A stretch of 64,000 nucleotides of DNA from contig NZ_BQHW01000001.1 of NCBI RefSeq assembly GCF_021602025.1, forward strand, positions 372,001-436,000. Reading direction: 5' to 3'. The DNA is from Pseudomonas ceruminis. GTDB lineage: Bacteria > Pseudomonadota > Gammaproteobacteria > Pseudomonadales > Pseudomonadaceae. Shown here piece by piece: positions 17,714 through 25,540 of this stretch (within the stretch, counting starts at the first letter, position 1; each line of letters begins with the position of its first letter). A model generated the notes under the pieces. That model saw nothing but the letters and a program-made list of their open reading frames with translations. It had not been told where the DNA came from and made no database searches. The position numbers were made by a program, and so were the translations under genes.

Positions 17714-18229
17714 TTACAGCTGCAGCAGACGGAACAGGGCGATCAGGTTGATCTGCGCCAGGGCTTCCTTGAATTCGGCATCAGTGTCGTTGTGGATGCG
17801 CTTTTCAAAGGCGGCGAGAATCTGGTGGCGGTTGCTACCCTTGACCGCCATGATGAACGGGAACTGGAACTTGGCCTTGTAGGCGTCGTTGAGCTCGGTG
17901 AAGCGGGCGAATTCTTCGGCGGTGCATTGATGAATGCCTGCGCCGGCTTGCTCGTTGGTGCTCGATTCGGTCAGCTCGCCCTGGATAGCGGCCTTGCCGG
18001 CCAGGTCTGGGTGAGCATTGATCAGTGCCAACTGGTCCGCATGGTTGGCGCTGAGCAGAATGTCACTCATGCGCTGGTGCAGCGCCTCGATCTCGTCCAG
18101 CTCCCCCAGTTGGCCCAGGTCGTAAGCTTTTTCGGCGACCCACGGCGAGTGCTCGTAGATGTCGGCGAACGCCTTGACGAAGGCGTCACGGTCCAGGGCG
18201 GAGGGCTTGAGGGTCTTGAAGGCGGTCAT
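17714..18229 (-). CDS. uraD: OHCU decarboxylase
   Basis: The 171-residue all-helical protein carries the UraD signature NAHPDLAGKA (residues 71-80), with His73 the expected catalytic residue, and the conserved FQFPFIMAVKGSNRHQIL segment. It decarboxylates 2-oxo-4-hydroxy-4-carboxy-5-ureidoimidazoline to S-allantoin after HiuH. Its ATG overlaps the puuE stop by one base, showing translational coupling. Confidence 0.95.
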   Translation of the reverse strand: MTAFKTLKPSALDRDAFVKAFADIYEHSPWVAEKAYDLGQLGELDEIEALHQRMSDILLSANHADQLALINAHPDLAGKAAIQGELTESSTNEQAGAGIHQCTAEEFARFTELNDAYKAKFQFPFIMAVKGSNRHQILAAFEKRIHNDTDAEFKEALAQINLIALFRLLQL

Positions 18230-19155
18230 CAGGCGTTCTCTTTCTTGTACGGATGGGTGGTGTGCCAGTGGCGGGCGATGTCCACGCGACGGGCGAACCA
18301 GACCTGTTCATGGCTCTTGGCGTAATCGACGAAGCGCTTGAGCGCGGCCAGGCGCGCGGGACGACCGACCAGGCGGCAATGCAGGCCGATGGAGAGCATT
18401 TTTGGTGCGTCGGCCCCTTCGGCGTAGAGCACGTCGAAAGCGTCCTTCAGGTACTGGAAGAACTGCTCGCCGCAGTTGAAGCCCTGCACCTGGGTGAAGC
18501 GCATGTCGTTGGTGTCCAGGGTGTAGGGGATTACCAGGTGCGGCTTGCCGGTGGGGGTGTTCGGTTCCCAGTAGGGCAGGTCGTCGTCGTAGGTGTCGCT
18601 GTCATACAGGAAGCCACCTTCTTCCATCACCAGGCGACGGGTGTTCGGGCCGGTGCGGCCGGTGTACCAGCCCAGCGGGCGTTCGCCGGTGAGCTCGGTG
18701 AGGATACGGATGGCCTCGAGCATGTGCTCGCGTTCCTGGGCCTCGTCCATGTTCTGGTAGTCGATCCAGCGGTAACCGTGGCTGCAGATCTCGTGGCCAG
18801 CCTCGACCATGGCGCGGATCACGTCGGGGTGGCGCTGGGCGGCCATGGCCACGGCGAAGATGGTCAGCGGCACGCCGCTGTCCTTGAACAGCTTGAGCAG
18901 GCGCCACACGCCGGCGCGGCTGCCGTACTCGTAGAGCGATTCCATGCTCATGTTGCGCTGACCCTGCAGTGGCTGGGCAGCCACCATCTCGGACAGGAAG
19001 GCTTCGGATTCTTTATCGCCGTGCAGGATGTTGCGCTCGCCACCTTCCTCGTAATTGAGCACGAAAGACAGCGCGATGCGGGCATTGCCCGGCCAGTGCG
19101 GGTGAGGTGGGTTGTTGCCGTAACCGATCAGGTCGCGAGGATAGTCAGCGCTCAC
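18229..19155 (-). CDS. puuE: Allantoinase, polysaccharide-deacetylase type (PuuE)
   Basis: The 308-residue protein begins at a GTG (19155) with AAGGAAG upstream. It starts YPRDLIGYGNNPPHPHWPGN and has the NodB-type fold with AHEIC-like GHEICSHGYRWIDYQ and RPLGWYTGRTGPNTRRLV stretches, typical of the metal-independent PuuE allantoinases first described in Pseudomonas. It hydrolyses allantoin to allantoate. As first gene of puuE-uraD-allA-puuD it is read away from hiuH, and a TTGTATACAA operator lies 77 bases before its start. Confidence 0.95.
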   Translation of the reverse strand: MSADYPRDLIGYGNNPPHPHWPGNARIALSFVLNYEEGGERNILHGDKESEAFLSEMVAAQPLQGQRNMSMESLYEYGSRAGVWRLLKLFKDSGVPLTIFAVAMAAQRHPDVIRAMVEAGHEICSHGYRWIDYQNMDEAQEREHMLEAIRILTELTGERPLGWYTGRTGPNTRRLVMEEGGFLYDSDTYDDDLPYWEPNTPTGKPHLVIPYTLDTNDMRFTQVQGFNCGEQFFQYLKDAFDVLYAEGADAPKMLSIGLHCRLVGRPARLAALKRFVDYAKSHEQVWFARRVDIARHWHTTHPYKKENA

Positions 19156-19231
19156 TGCAGTCTTCCTTCTTGTGCGTTAGTGCCAGGGGTGGGCGGGCCG
19201 CGTCGGTATGTCGCACCACCGGATGGGCTGA

Positions 19232-19241
19232 TTGTATACAA
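19232..19241. promoter_or_regulatory. Predicted GclR operator, puuE side
   Basis: TTGTATACAA, identical to the two copies between gcl and the GlcG-like gene, 77 bases before the puuE start codon. Confidence 0.62.
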
Positions 19242-19414
19242 CTTCTGAAATCTTTTGTAAGCCTGTTTTTCCGCATTTCTTCCCTTTTGTCGCCTGAGAA
19301 TAGGTTGCAAGAAACCTGCCTGGTTGGTCAGTAAATATCATGAGGGTCTGCACGGGGCCTGAATTTGCGACAGGAAGCTGTGCGTAGCGCGCTACGGCGA
19401 GGGGGCTTAAAAAA

Positions 19415-19424
19415 TTGTGTACAA
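19415..19424. promoter_or_regulatory. Predicted GclR operator, hiuH side
   Basis: TTGTGTACAA with flanking AA and TT, one base different from the gcl copies, 109 bases before the hiuH start. Confidence 0.58.
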
Positions 19425-19532
19425 TTTATCTGTGAAATGTCTTAATAACGCCATTCCTGTCCATCGCAGGCCATCTGCCGTGCCGATGGTTGTGTATTTT
19501 TAGCCCACAGATTGAACAAGAGGCGCCAAGCA

Positions 19533-19886
19533 ATGGGACGTTTGACCACACACGTACTGGACGCAGCCCACGGTTGCCCAGGCAGCTCGATCAAGGTCGA
19601 GTTATATCGCGTCGAAGGCCAGCAGCTGGAACTGGTGAACACCGCCCTGACCAACAGCGATGGCCGCGTAGATGCGCCGTTGCTGCAGGGTGACGACTAC
19701 CGGACCGGCGTCTACCAGCTGCAGTTCAGCGCTGGCGATTATTATCGTGCTCGCGGCGTACAGCTGCCGGACACGGCATTTCTGGATGTTGTTGTGCTGC
19801 GCTTTGGCATCGACGAGTCGCAGGAGCACTACCACGTGCCGCTGCTGATTTCGCCGTACAGCTATTCGACCTATCGCGGGAGCTAG
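19533..19886 (+). CDS. hiuH: 5-hydroxyisourate hydrolase
   Basis: The 117-residue transthyretin-like protein starts MGRLTTHVLDAAHGCPGSSI, with the conserved N-terminal His and Arg region, and ends in the family signature YRGS. It opens 5-hydroxyisourate, the product of PuuD, to OHCU, the substrate of UraD. The frame extends seven codons upstream to a TTG, but the ATG at 19533 matches the family start. It is transcribed alone and followed by a clear terminator at 19918-19947. Confidence 0.95.
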   Translation: MGRLTTHVLDAAHGCPGSSIKVELYRVEGQQLELVNTALTNSDGRVDAPLLQGDDYRTGVYQLQFSAGDYYRARGVQLPDTAFLDVVVLRFGIDESQEHYHVPLLISPYSYSTYRGS

Positions 19887-19917
19887 TTGGTCGCTAGAAG
19901 AATCTTCGTAGGTCCTT

Positions 19918-19947
19918 GGCCCGCTCTCACACTGGCGGGCTTTTTTT
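19918..19947 (+). terminator. Rho-independent terminator of hiuH
   Basis: Stem GCCCGC (19919-19924) with GCGGGC (19935-19940), then seven Ts (19941-19947), 32 bases after the hiuH stop. Confidence 0.85.
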
Positions 19948-20014
19948 CGTCTGGTGTTTTTCGTATTGCCTGGCCAGGTCCCGTCGTCGGCTTGGTGGGG
20001 AAACAGCATGAATA

Positions 20015-20038
20015 AAGAAAGGGCGCCGAAGCGCCCTT
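20015..20038 (-). terminator. Rho-independent terminator of the AzgA-type permease gene
   Basis: Stem GGGCGC/GCGCCC (20021-20026 with 20031-20036) around a stable tetraloop (TTCG on the minus strand), followed on that strand by TTTCTTT. It lies about 20 bases past the permease stop. Confidence 0.85.
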
Positions 20039-20056
20039 GGTAACCGAAGAACAAAG

Positions 20057-21406
20057 TCAGAGGAACACAAACTTGGCAATGAAGATCGCGCACAGCACCC
20101 ACAGGCTTGCCGAGATCTCTTTGTACTTGCCGGTACCTGCCTTCAACGCCACATAGCTGATGAAGCCCAAGGCAATACCGTCCGCCACCGAGAAGGTCAG
20201 CGGCATCATGATCACCGTGACAATCGCCGGAATGCTGTCGGTCGCTTCGTCCCAATGGATGTGCGCCATGCTGCCCATCATCAGCATTGCTACGTAGATC
20301 AGTGCACCGGCCGTCGCATAGGCCGGAATCATTCCCGCCAGTGGCGCGAAGAACATCGCGGCGATGAACAGCACACCGACCACCACGGCGGTCAGCCCGG
20401 TGCGGCCACCGGCGGCTACACCTGCGGCGCTCTCCACATAGCTGGTCACCGGCGGCACGCCGACCACGGCGCCGAACACGCTGGAGGCACTGTCAGCCTT
20501 CAACGCCCGTGACAGGTTCTCGATACGCCCATCCGGCGCCACCAGGTTGGCCCGTTGCGCCACACCCATCAAAGTGCCTGCTGTGTCGAACATGTGCACG
20601 AACAGGAACGCCAGCACCACGCTGATCATGCTGACGTTGAACACGCCCGCCACATCCATCGCCATCCAGGTCGGTGCCAGGCTCGGCGGCATCGACATCA
20701 CCCCGCCAAACTTGACCAGGCCCAGGCCCCAGCCCGCCAGAGTGACACCTATGATGCTGATCAGGATCGCGCCGAACACCCGCTTGTAGCTGAGGATGGC
20801 GATCATCAGGAAGCACACTGCCGCCAGCAGCGGGGCGGGCTCATGCAGCGAGCCCAGCTTGATCAAGGTGGCGGGGCTGTCGACGATGATGCCTGCCGTT
20901 TTCAGGCCGATCAGTCCGAGAAACAATCCGACCCCAGCCCCCATGGCATGGCGCAGGCTGACCGGAATGCTGTTCAGCAACCATTCGCGCACTCTCGACA
21001 AGGTCAGGAACATGAACAGCACGCCCGAGACGAACACCGCTCCCAGTGCTGTTTCCCAGTTGTAGCCCATGGTCCCGACCACGGTGTAGGTGAAGAACGC
21101 GTTAAGCCCCATGCCCGGTGCCAGGCCCACCGGCCAGTTGGCGTACAGGCCCATCAGCAGGCAACCGAGCGCGGCGGCGATGCAGGTGGCGACGAAGGCG
21201 GCACCATGGTCGATGCCAGCGTCGGCCATGATGTTGGGGTTGACGAAGATGATGTAGGCCATGGTGATGAAGGTGGTCACCCCGGCGATCATTTCGGTCT
21301 TGACGGTGCTGCCGTGTTGCTTGAGTTTGAAAATCCGCTCCAGCCAACTCGGTTCGAGCGGTGGGGCGAGATCCAGCGTAGGTGCGTCGGATTTGCGGCT
21401 TTCCAC
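20057..21406 (-). CDS. Purine permease, AzgA/GhxP branch of NCS2
   Basis: The 449-residue protein starts at a GTG (21406) with GAGGAG upstream. It has the AzgA-type opening ERIFKLKQHGSTVKTEMIAG, then FITMAYIIFVNPNIM and LAPGMGLNAFFTYTVV, and PPVTSYVESAAGVAAGGRTG in the second half. In E. coli this branch includes adenine permeases (AdeP/PurP) and guanine/hypoxanthine permeases (GhxP); which base is carried cannot be told here. Guanine or hypoxanthine fits the nearby guaD and xdhABC. It is divergent from gclR and has one RutR-type and one GclR-type site upstream. Confidence 0.88.
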   Translation of the reverse strand: MESRKSDAPTLDLAPPLEPSWLERIFKLKQHGSTVKTEMIAGVTTFITMAYIIFVNPNIMADAGIDHGAAFVATCIAAALGCLLMGLYANWPVGLAPGMGLNAFFTYTVVGTMGYNWETALGAVFVSGVLFMFLTLSRVREWLLNSIPVSLRHAMGAGVGLFLGLIGLKTAGIIVDSPATLIKLGSLHEPAPLLAAVCFLMIAILSYKRVFGAILISIIGVTLAGWGLGLVKFGGVMSMPPSLAPTWMAMDVAGVFNVSMISVVLAFLFVHMFDTAGTLMGVAQRANLVAPDGRIENLSRALKADSASSVFGAVVGVPPVTSYVESAAGVAAGGRTGLTAVVVGVLFIAAMFFAPLAGMIPAYATAGALIYVAMLMMGSMAHIHWDEATDSIPAIVTVIMMPLTFSVADGIALGFISYVALKAGTGKYKEISASLWVLCAIFIAKFVFL

Positions 21407-21506
21407 AGCGGTTACTCCTCAAGTCTTTCTTGTTGTTCTTGGAGCCGTCGGCCTGAGCAATGCACTGGGTGGCTCCACGAGGGATGGCAGACATCCGACC
21501 TGTTAG

Positions 21507-21522
21507 TTGACTCGCGGGTCAA
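21507..21522. promoter_or_regulatory. Predicted RutR-type operator before the AzgA-type permease
   Basis: TTGACTCGCGGGTCAA: TTGAC and GTCAA half-sites six bases apart, exactly the 16-base layout of the E. coli RutR site, 101 bases before the permease start. Confidence 0.6.
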
Positions 21523-21546
21523 GAAGTTGCTCGGTGGATTATGCTT

Positions 21547-21592
21547 TTGTGTACAAAGAATGCAAATAATGTTTTATTTTTTGTGCGCACAA
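21547..21592. promoter_or_regulatory. Predicted GclR operators in the permease/gclR region
   Basis: TTGTGTACAA at 21547-21556 (same word as before hiuH), and the related 12-base palindrome TTGTGCGCACAA at 21581-21592 with a changed centre. Both lie in the 283-base gap between the diverging permease and gclR genes. Confidence 0.55.
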
Positions 21593-21645
21593 TCAGCCGT
21601 GCAACGGCTATATAGGTAAAAGGCCACCTGCAGAAACGGCTCAGC

Positions 21646-21655
21646 CTGTGTACAA
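21646..21655. promoter_or_regulatory. Predicted GclR autoregulatory site
   Basis: CTGTGTACAA, one mismatch from TTGTGTACAA, 35 bases before the gclR start codon; it fits autorepression. Confidence 0.45.
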
Positions 21656-21689
21656 TGGCGCCATACTTTCCTTCGTGCCTCGAGAGCCC

Positions 21690-22445
21690 ATGAACGAACA
21701 GCTGCAACCTCTGAAGAAACCTGCACGCGTCGGCAAGGCCGGCCGCAGCGGTACCCAGGACGACATCGTCTATGCACATATCTTCGAGGCGATCCTCGAG
21801 CAGCGCCTGGCGCCGGGTACCAAGTTGAGCGAGGAAGCGCTGGGCGAGATCTTCGGCGTCAGCCGCACCATCATTCGCCGGGCATTGTCGCGCCTGGCCC
21901 ACGAAAGCGTCGTGCTGCTGCGGCCCAACCGCGGTGCGGTGGTGGCCAGCCCGACAGTGGAAGAGGCTCGCCAGGTATTCTTCTCGCGCCGTATGGTCGA
22001 ACGTGCCATTACCGAGTTGGCCGTGCAGCACGCCACGCTGGAGCAACTGAACGAGCTGCGGCAGATGGTGCGCGAAGAGCGCGACAGCTTCTCCCGGGGT
22101 GACCGGGGCGCTGGCATCCGGCTTTCCGGTGAGTTTCACCTCAAGCTGGCCGAGGCGGCTGGCAATGCGCCACTGGTCAGCTTCCAGCGCAGCCTGGTGT
22201 CGCAAACCTCGCTGATCATTGCCCAGTATGAAAGCGGCAACCGGTCGCACTGCTCCTATGACGAGCACATGCAACTGATCGATGCCATCGAAGCCCGTGA
22301 TGCCGAGCAGGCGGTCAGCCTGATGATGCATCACATGGACCACATCGACAGCAAGCTGAACCTGGATGAAGAGAGCGCCTCGGACGACCTGCATGCAGTG
22401 TTTTCGCATCTGCTGAAAAAGCCCAAGGTTTCTGCGAAGGGTTGA
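21690..22445 (+). CDS. gclR: GntR-family (FCD) regulator GclR
   Basis: I start it at 21690 (MNEQLQPLKK); the frame opens 14 codons earlier but within a likely operator. The 251 residues have a winged helix-turn-helix at ~46-75 (KLSEEALGEIFGVSRTIIRR) and a C-terminal FCD ligand domain with metal-binding histidines (FHLKLAEAAGNAP, DEHMQLIDAIE, HHMDHID). In P. putida KT2440 the homologue, next to this permease, was reported as a repressor of the gcl operon whose loss allows growth on ethylene glycol. The repeated TTGTRTACAA sites before gcl, puuE, hiuH, the permease and the gene itself suggest wider control. Ligand unknown; glyoxylate or a purine intermediate is plausible. Confidence 0.85.
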   Translation: MNEQLQPLKKPARVGKAGRSGTQDDIVYAHIFEAILEQRLAPGTKLSEEALGEIFGVSRTIIRRALSRLAHESVVLLRPNRGAVVASPTVEEARQVFFSRRMVERAITELAVQHATLEQLNELRQMVREERDSFSRGDRGAGIRLSGEFHLKLAEAAGNAPLVSFQRSLVSQTSLIIAQYESGNRSHCSYDEHMQLIDAIEARDAEQAVSLMMHHMDHIDSKLNLDEESASDDLHAVFSHLLKKPKVSAKG

Positions 22446-22637
22446 TCGTTTGCTTTGCTCATTGAGGGGCCCTGCGGAGCAACCGGCTAGCACACCCCCT
22501 AAGCGCAAGCACGCCCACAGGGGCTACGCCGGTACTGGCCATTGCGCAAAGGTCTGCTAAATTCTTGTGGGCAAACCTTCATCAAGTAGTTGGGCTTGCG
22601 CATCCATTGCGTTCCACTACTTGTTGAGGATAGGTCC

Positions 22638-23336
22638 ATGACCATGTCTCTGGGTAAACGTATGGGTGCCGAGCTGATCGGCACCTTCTGGTTAGTGCTT
22701 GGCGGCTGTGGCAGTGCGGTACTGGCAGCCAGTTCCCCTCTCGGCATCGGTGTGCTCGGTGTCGCCTTCGCCTTCGGCCTCACCGTACTGACCATGGCCT
22801 TCGCCATCGGCCATATCTCTGGTTGCCATCTGAACCCCGCCGTGTCGTTCGGGCTGGTGGTAGGCGGGCGTTTTCCGGCCAAAGAGCTGCTGCCTTATGT
22901 GATCGCGCAAGTGATTGGCGCCATTCTGGCTGCGGGTGTGATCTATCTCATCGCCAGCGGCAAGGCCGGTTTCGAGCTGTCTTCGGGCCTGGCTTCAAAC
23001 GGCTACGCCGACCACTCGCCCGGTGGCTATACGCTGGGTGCGGGCTTCATCAGTGAAGTGGTGATGACGGCGATGTTCCTGGTGGTGATCATGGGGGCCA
23101 CCGACGTCCGGGCACCGGCAGGGTTTGCGCCCATCGCCATCGGCCTGGCCTTGACCCTGATCCACCTGATCTCGATCCCGGTGACCAATACCTCGGTCAA
23201 CCCCGCGCGAAGCACGGGGCCGGCGCTGGTCGTCGGTGGCTGGGCCTTGCAGCAGCTGTGGCTGTTCTGGCTGGCGCCGCTGATTGGCGCGGCAATCGGC
23301 GGCGCGTTGTACCGGGGCCTGGCGAAGGAGCCTTAG
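22638..23336 (+). CDS. aqpZ: Aquaporin Z-like channel
   Basis: The 232-residue MIP protein has six helices and both NPA boxes: HLNPAVS (NPA at 66-68) and NPARSTGPA (NPA at 188-190, with the selectivity Arg191). The pattern [17 protein letters not shown] near the N-terminus matches AqpZ water channels rather than GlpF glycerol facilitators. The start is the ATG at 22638 after GAGGATAGG. Its last 4 bases overlap the end of the converging guaD. A role with purine genes is not evident. Confidence 0.88.
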   Translation: MTMSLGKRMGAELIGTFWLVLGGCGSAVLAASSPLGIGVLGVAFAFGLTVLTMAFAIGHISGCHLNPAVSFGLVVGGRFPAKELLPYVIAQVIGAILAAGVIYLIASGKAGFELSSGLASNGYADHSPGGYTLGAGFISEVVMTAMFLVVIMGATDVRAPAGFAPIAIGLALTLIHLISIPVTNTSVNPARSTGPALVVGGWALQQLWLFWLAPLIGAAIGGALYRGLAKEP

Positions 23337-24637
23337 CGCTGGTGCACACAGCGCCCGGCAGCGTAGGTTTCACGCACGGTGCGGTCATCGCCCAGGGTGG
23401 TGAGCACGAACAAGGTCTCCTCGATGCTGCTGGACTGCTGAATGCGGTAGTCCAGCAGCGGCGTGGCCTTGTAGTCGAGTACCACGAAGTCGGCATCGTT
23501 ACCCGGGCGCAGGCTGCCGATGCGGTCGTCCAGGCGCAGGGCGCGAGCGCCGCCGAGGGTGGCCAGGTACAGCGACTTGTAAGGGTGCAGGCGTGCGCCT
23601 TGCAACTGCATTACCTTGTACGCCTCGTTGAGGGTGTTGAGCAGCGAGAAACTGGTGCCGGCGCCGACGTCGGTGCCCAGGCCGACATTGACCTTGAAGC
23701 GCTCGGCCTGGGGCAGGTTGAACAGGCCGCTGCCCAGGAACAGGTTGGACGTCGGGCAGAAGGCCACTGCCGAGCCTGTCTCGGACAGGCGCTGGCATTC
23801 GTCGTCGCACAGGTGCACCCCGTGGGCGAACACCGACCGCTCGCCGAGCAGCTCGAAGTGATCGTAGACGTCCAGGTAGCCCTTCTGCTCGGGGAACAGG
23901 TCCTTGACCCAGTCGATTTCCTTGAGGTTTTCGGACAGGTGGGTGTGCAGGTACACCCCCGGGTGTTCCTTGAGCAGTTGCCCGGCAAGTTTCAGTTGCG
24001 TTGGTGTACTGGTCGGTGCGAAGCGCGGGGTAACCGCGTAGTGCAGGCGGCCCTTACCGTGCCAGCGCTCGATCAGCGCCTTGCTGTCGGTGTAGCTGGA
24101 GTCGGCGGTGTCGGTCAGGTAGTCCGGTGCATTGCGGTCCATCATCACTTTGCCGGCAATCATGCGCAGGTCGAGGCGCTCGGCCTCTTCGAACAAGGCA
24201 TTGACCGACTGTGGGTGCACGCTGCCGAACACCAGCGCGGTGGTGGTGCCGTTGCGCAGCAGTTCCTTGAGGAAGATCTTCGCCACCTTGTCGGCGTGAT
24301 CCTGGTCGGCGAACTGCTTTTCGCACGGGAAGGTGTAGGTGTTCAGCCAGTCCAGCAGTTGCTCGCCGTAGGAGCCGATCATGCCGGTCTGTGGGAAGTG
24401 GATATGGGTGTCGATGAAGCCCGGTGTGATCAGCGCATCCTGGTGGTGCACCACCTCGATGTGGGCGTCCAGGGTCGGCAGCAGCTCGCTGGCGTGACCG
24501 ATGGCAGTGATGCGGCCATCGTCGACCACCAGCAGGCCGTCCTCGAAGTATTCATGGGAGGCTTGCAGGCCTACCTCGGCCGGGTCGGCGATGCTGTGCA
24601 GGATGGCGGCACGGTAGGCTTTGCGGGTAACGGTCAT
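23333..24637 (-). CDS. guaD: Guanine deaminase
   Basis: The 434-residue amidohydrolase has the metal-binding [12 protein letters not shown] at ~70-81, an HLSENL site and a late [17 protein letters not shown] segment with the catalytic Asp, as in GuaD. It turns guanine into xanthine, the substrate of XdhAB. It begins 10 bases after xdhC on the same strand, so xdhA-xdhB-xdhC-guaD reads as one operon. Confidence 0.95.
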   Translation of the reverse strand: MTVTRKAYRAAILHSIADPAEVGLQASHEYFEDGLLVVDDGRITAIGHASELLPTLDAHIEVVHHQDALITPGFIDTHIHFPQTGMIGSYGEQLLDWLNTYTFPCEKQFADQDHADKVAKIFLKELLRNGTTTALVFGSVHPQSVNALFEEAERLDLRMIAGKVMMDRNAPDYLTDTADSSYTDSKALIERWHGKGRLHYAVTPRFAPTSTPTQLKLAGQLLKEHPGVYLHTHLSENLKEIDWVKDLFPEQKGYLDVYDHFELLGERSVFAHGVHLCDDECQRLSETGSAVAFCPTSNLFLGSGLFNLPQAERFKVNVGLGTDVGAGTSFSLLNTLNEAYKVMQLQGARLHPYKSLYLATLGGARALRLDDRIGSLRPGNDADFVVLDYKATPLLDYRIQQSSSIEETLFVLTTLGDDRTVRETYAAGRCVHQR

Positions 24638-24647
24638 AACTCACTCG

Positions 24648-25493
24648 TCAAATGGCTTGGCTGCGCCGGGAGGGCGGCAGCAACTGGGCGATGGGGCCGG
24701 CGTTGGCGGCAGCGTCATGCTGGCCAAAGCAGGCGTTGTAGGTGGCAATGATTTCCCCGGCGATGGACACGGCGATCTCGATCGGCAACTTGCCCTTGAC
24801 CTGCGCCAGGCCCATCGGACAACGCATGCGCGCCACCACGGCGTCGTCGAAGCCGCGCTCGCGCAAGCGGTGCTCGAACTTGACCCGTTTTGTTTTCGAA
24901 CCGATCAGGCCGAACCAGGTGAAATCGTTGCGCTTGAGAATGGCGGCGGTCAGCTCCAGGTCGAGCTGGTGGTTGTGGGTCATGACGATGCAATAGCTAC
25001 CGGCAGGCAGTTCGGCCACTTCGTCGACCGGCTCCTCGCTGACCACCTTGGTCACCCCGCTGGGGATGCGCTCGGGGAATTCCTGTTCGCGCGAATCGAT
25101 CCAGCGCACCCGGCAGGGCAACGCGGCGAGCAAGGGTACCAGAGCACGGCCGACATGGCCCGCCCCGAACACGGCGATCTGCGCCTGCACGGCGGCCATC
25201 GGTTCGAACAGCAGCACGGTGACACCGCCGCAGCACTGGCCAAGGCTGGCACCGAGGCTGAAGCGCTCCAGGTGCGGGGTTGCCCGATGTTCCTCGAGCA
25301 TCTGCCGGGCGATGTGCAGCGCCTTGAACTCCAGGTGGCCGCCGCCGATGGTGTCGAACAGGCCGGTATGGCTGACGACCATTTTCGAGCCAGCGTTGCG
25401 CGGGGTCGAGCCGCGCTCCTCGATAATGGTCACCAGTATGCAGGCTTCGCCCCGGGACTGGTGGTCGGCGAGGGCGTTGATCCATTGGTGCAT
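24648..25493 (-). CDS. xdhC: Xanthine dehydrogenase accessory protein XdhC
   Basis: The start is placed at 25493 (MHQWINALADHQ) because AGGAT lies just upstream; an ATG at 25508 adds five residues. The 281 residues include the XdhC/CoxI N-terminal SRGEACILVTIIEERGSTPR with GxxGGGHLE, a Cys pair in SLGQCCGGVTVLLFE, and a Rossmann-like C-terminal half (IAVFGAGHVGRALVPLL). XdhC binds molybdenum cofactor, helps sulfurate it and loads it into XdhB. It is 47 bases after xdhB. Confidence 0.93.
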   Translation of the reverse strand: MHQWINALADHQSRGEACILVTIIEERGSTPRNAGSKMVVSHTGLFDTIGGGHLEFKALHIARQMLEEHRATPHLERFSLGASLGQCCGGVTVLLFEPMAAVQAQIAVFGAGHVGRALVPLLAALPCRVRWIDSREQEFPERIPSGVTKVVSEEPVDEVAELPAGSYCIVMTHNHQLDLELTAAILKRNDFTWFGLIGSKTKRVKFEHRLRERGFDDAVVARMRCPMGLAQVKGKLPIEIAVSIAGEIIATYNACFGQHDAAANAGPIAQLLPPSRRSQAI

Positions 25494-25540
25494 GGTGCAG
25501 ATCCTCATGTTCAGGGGGCCTGGAGGGCGCCCACCCAACC

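Larger units (their letters stand above)
19156..19532. other. Divergent puuE/hiuH control region
   Basis: These 377 bases lie between two diverging purine operons and contain no gene. Two palindromes stand out, TTGTATACAA at 19232-19241 and AATTGTGTACAATT at 19413-19426, with centres 183 bases apart. The rest is A/T-richer than the flanks, as expected for promoters, but I cannot place -35/-10 elements firmly. Confidence 0.7.
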
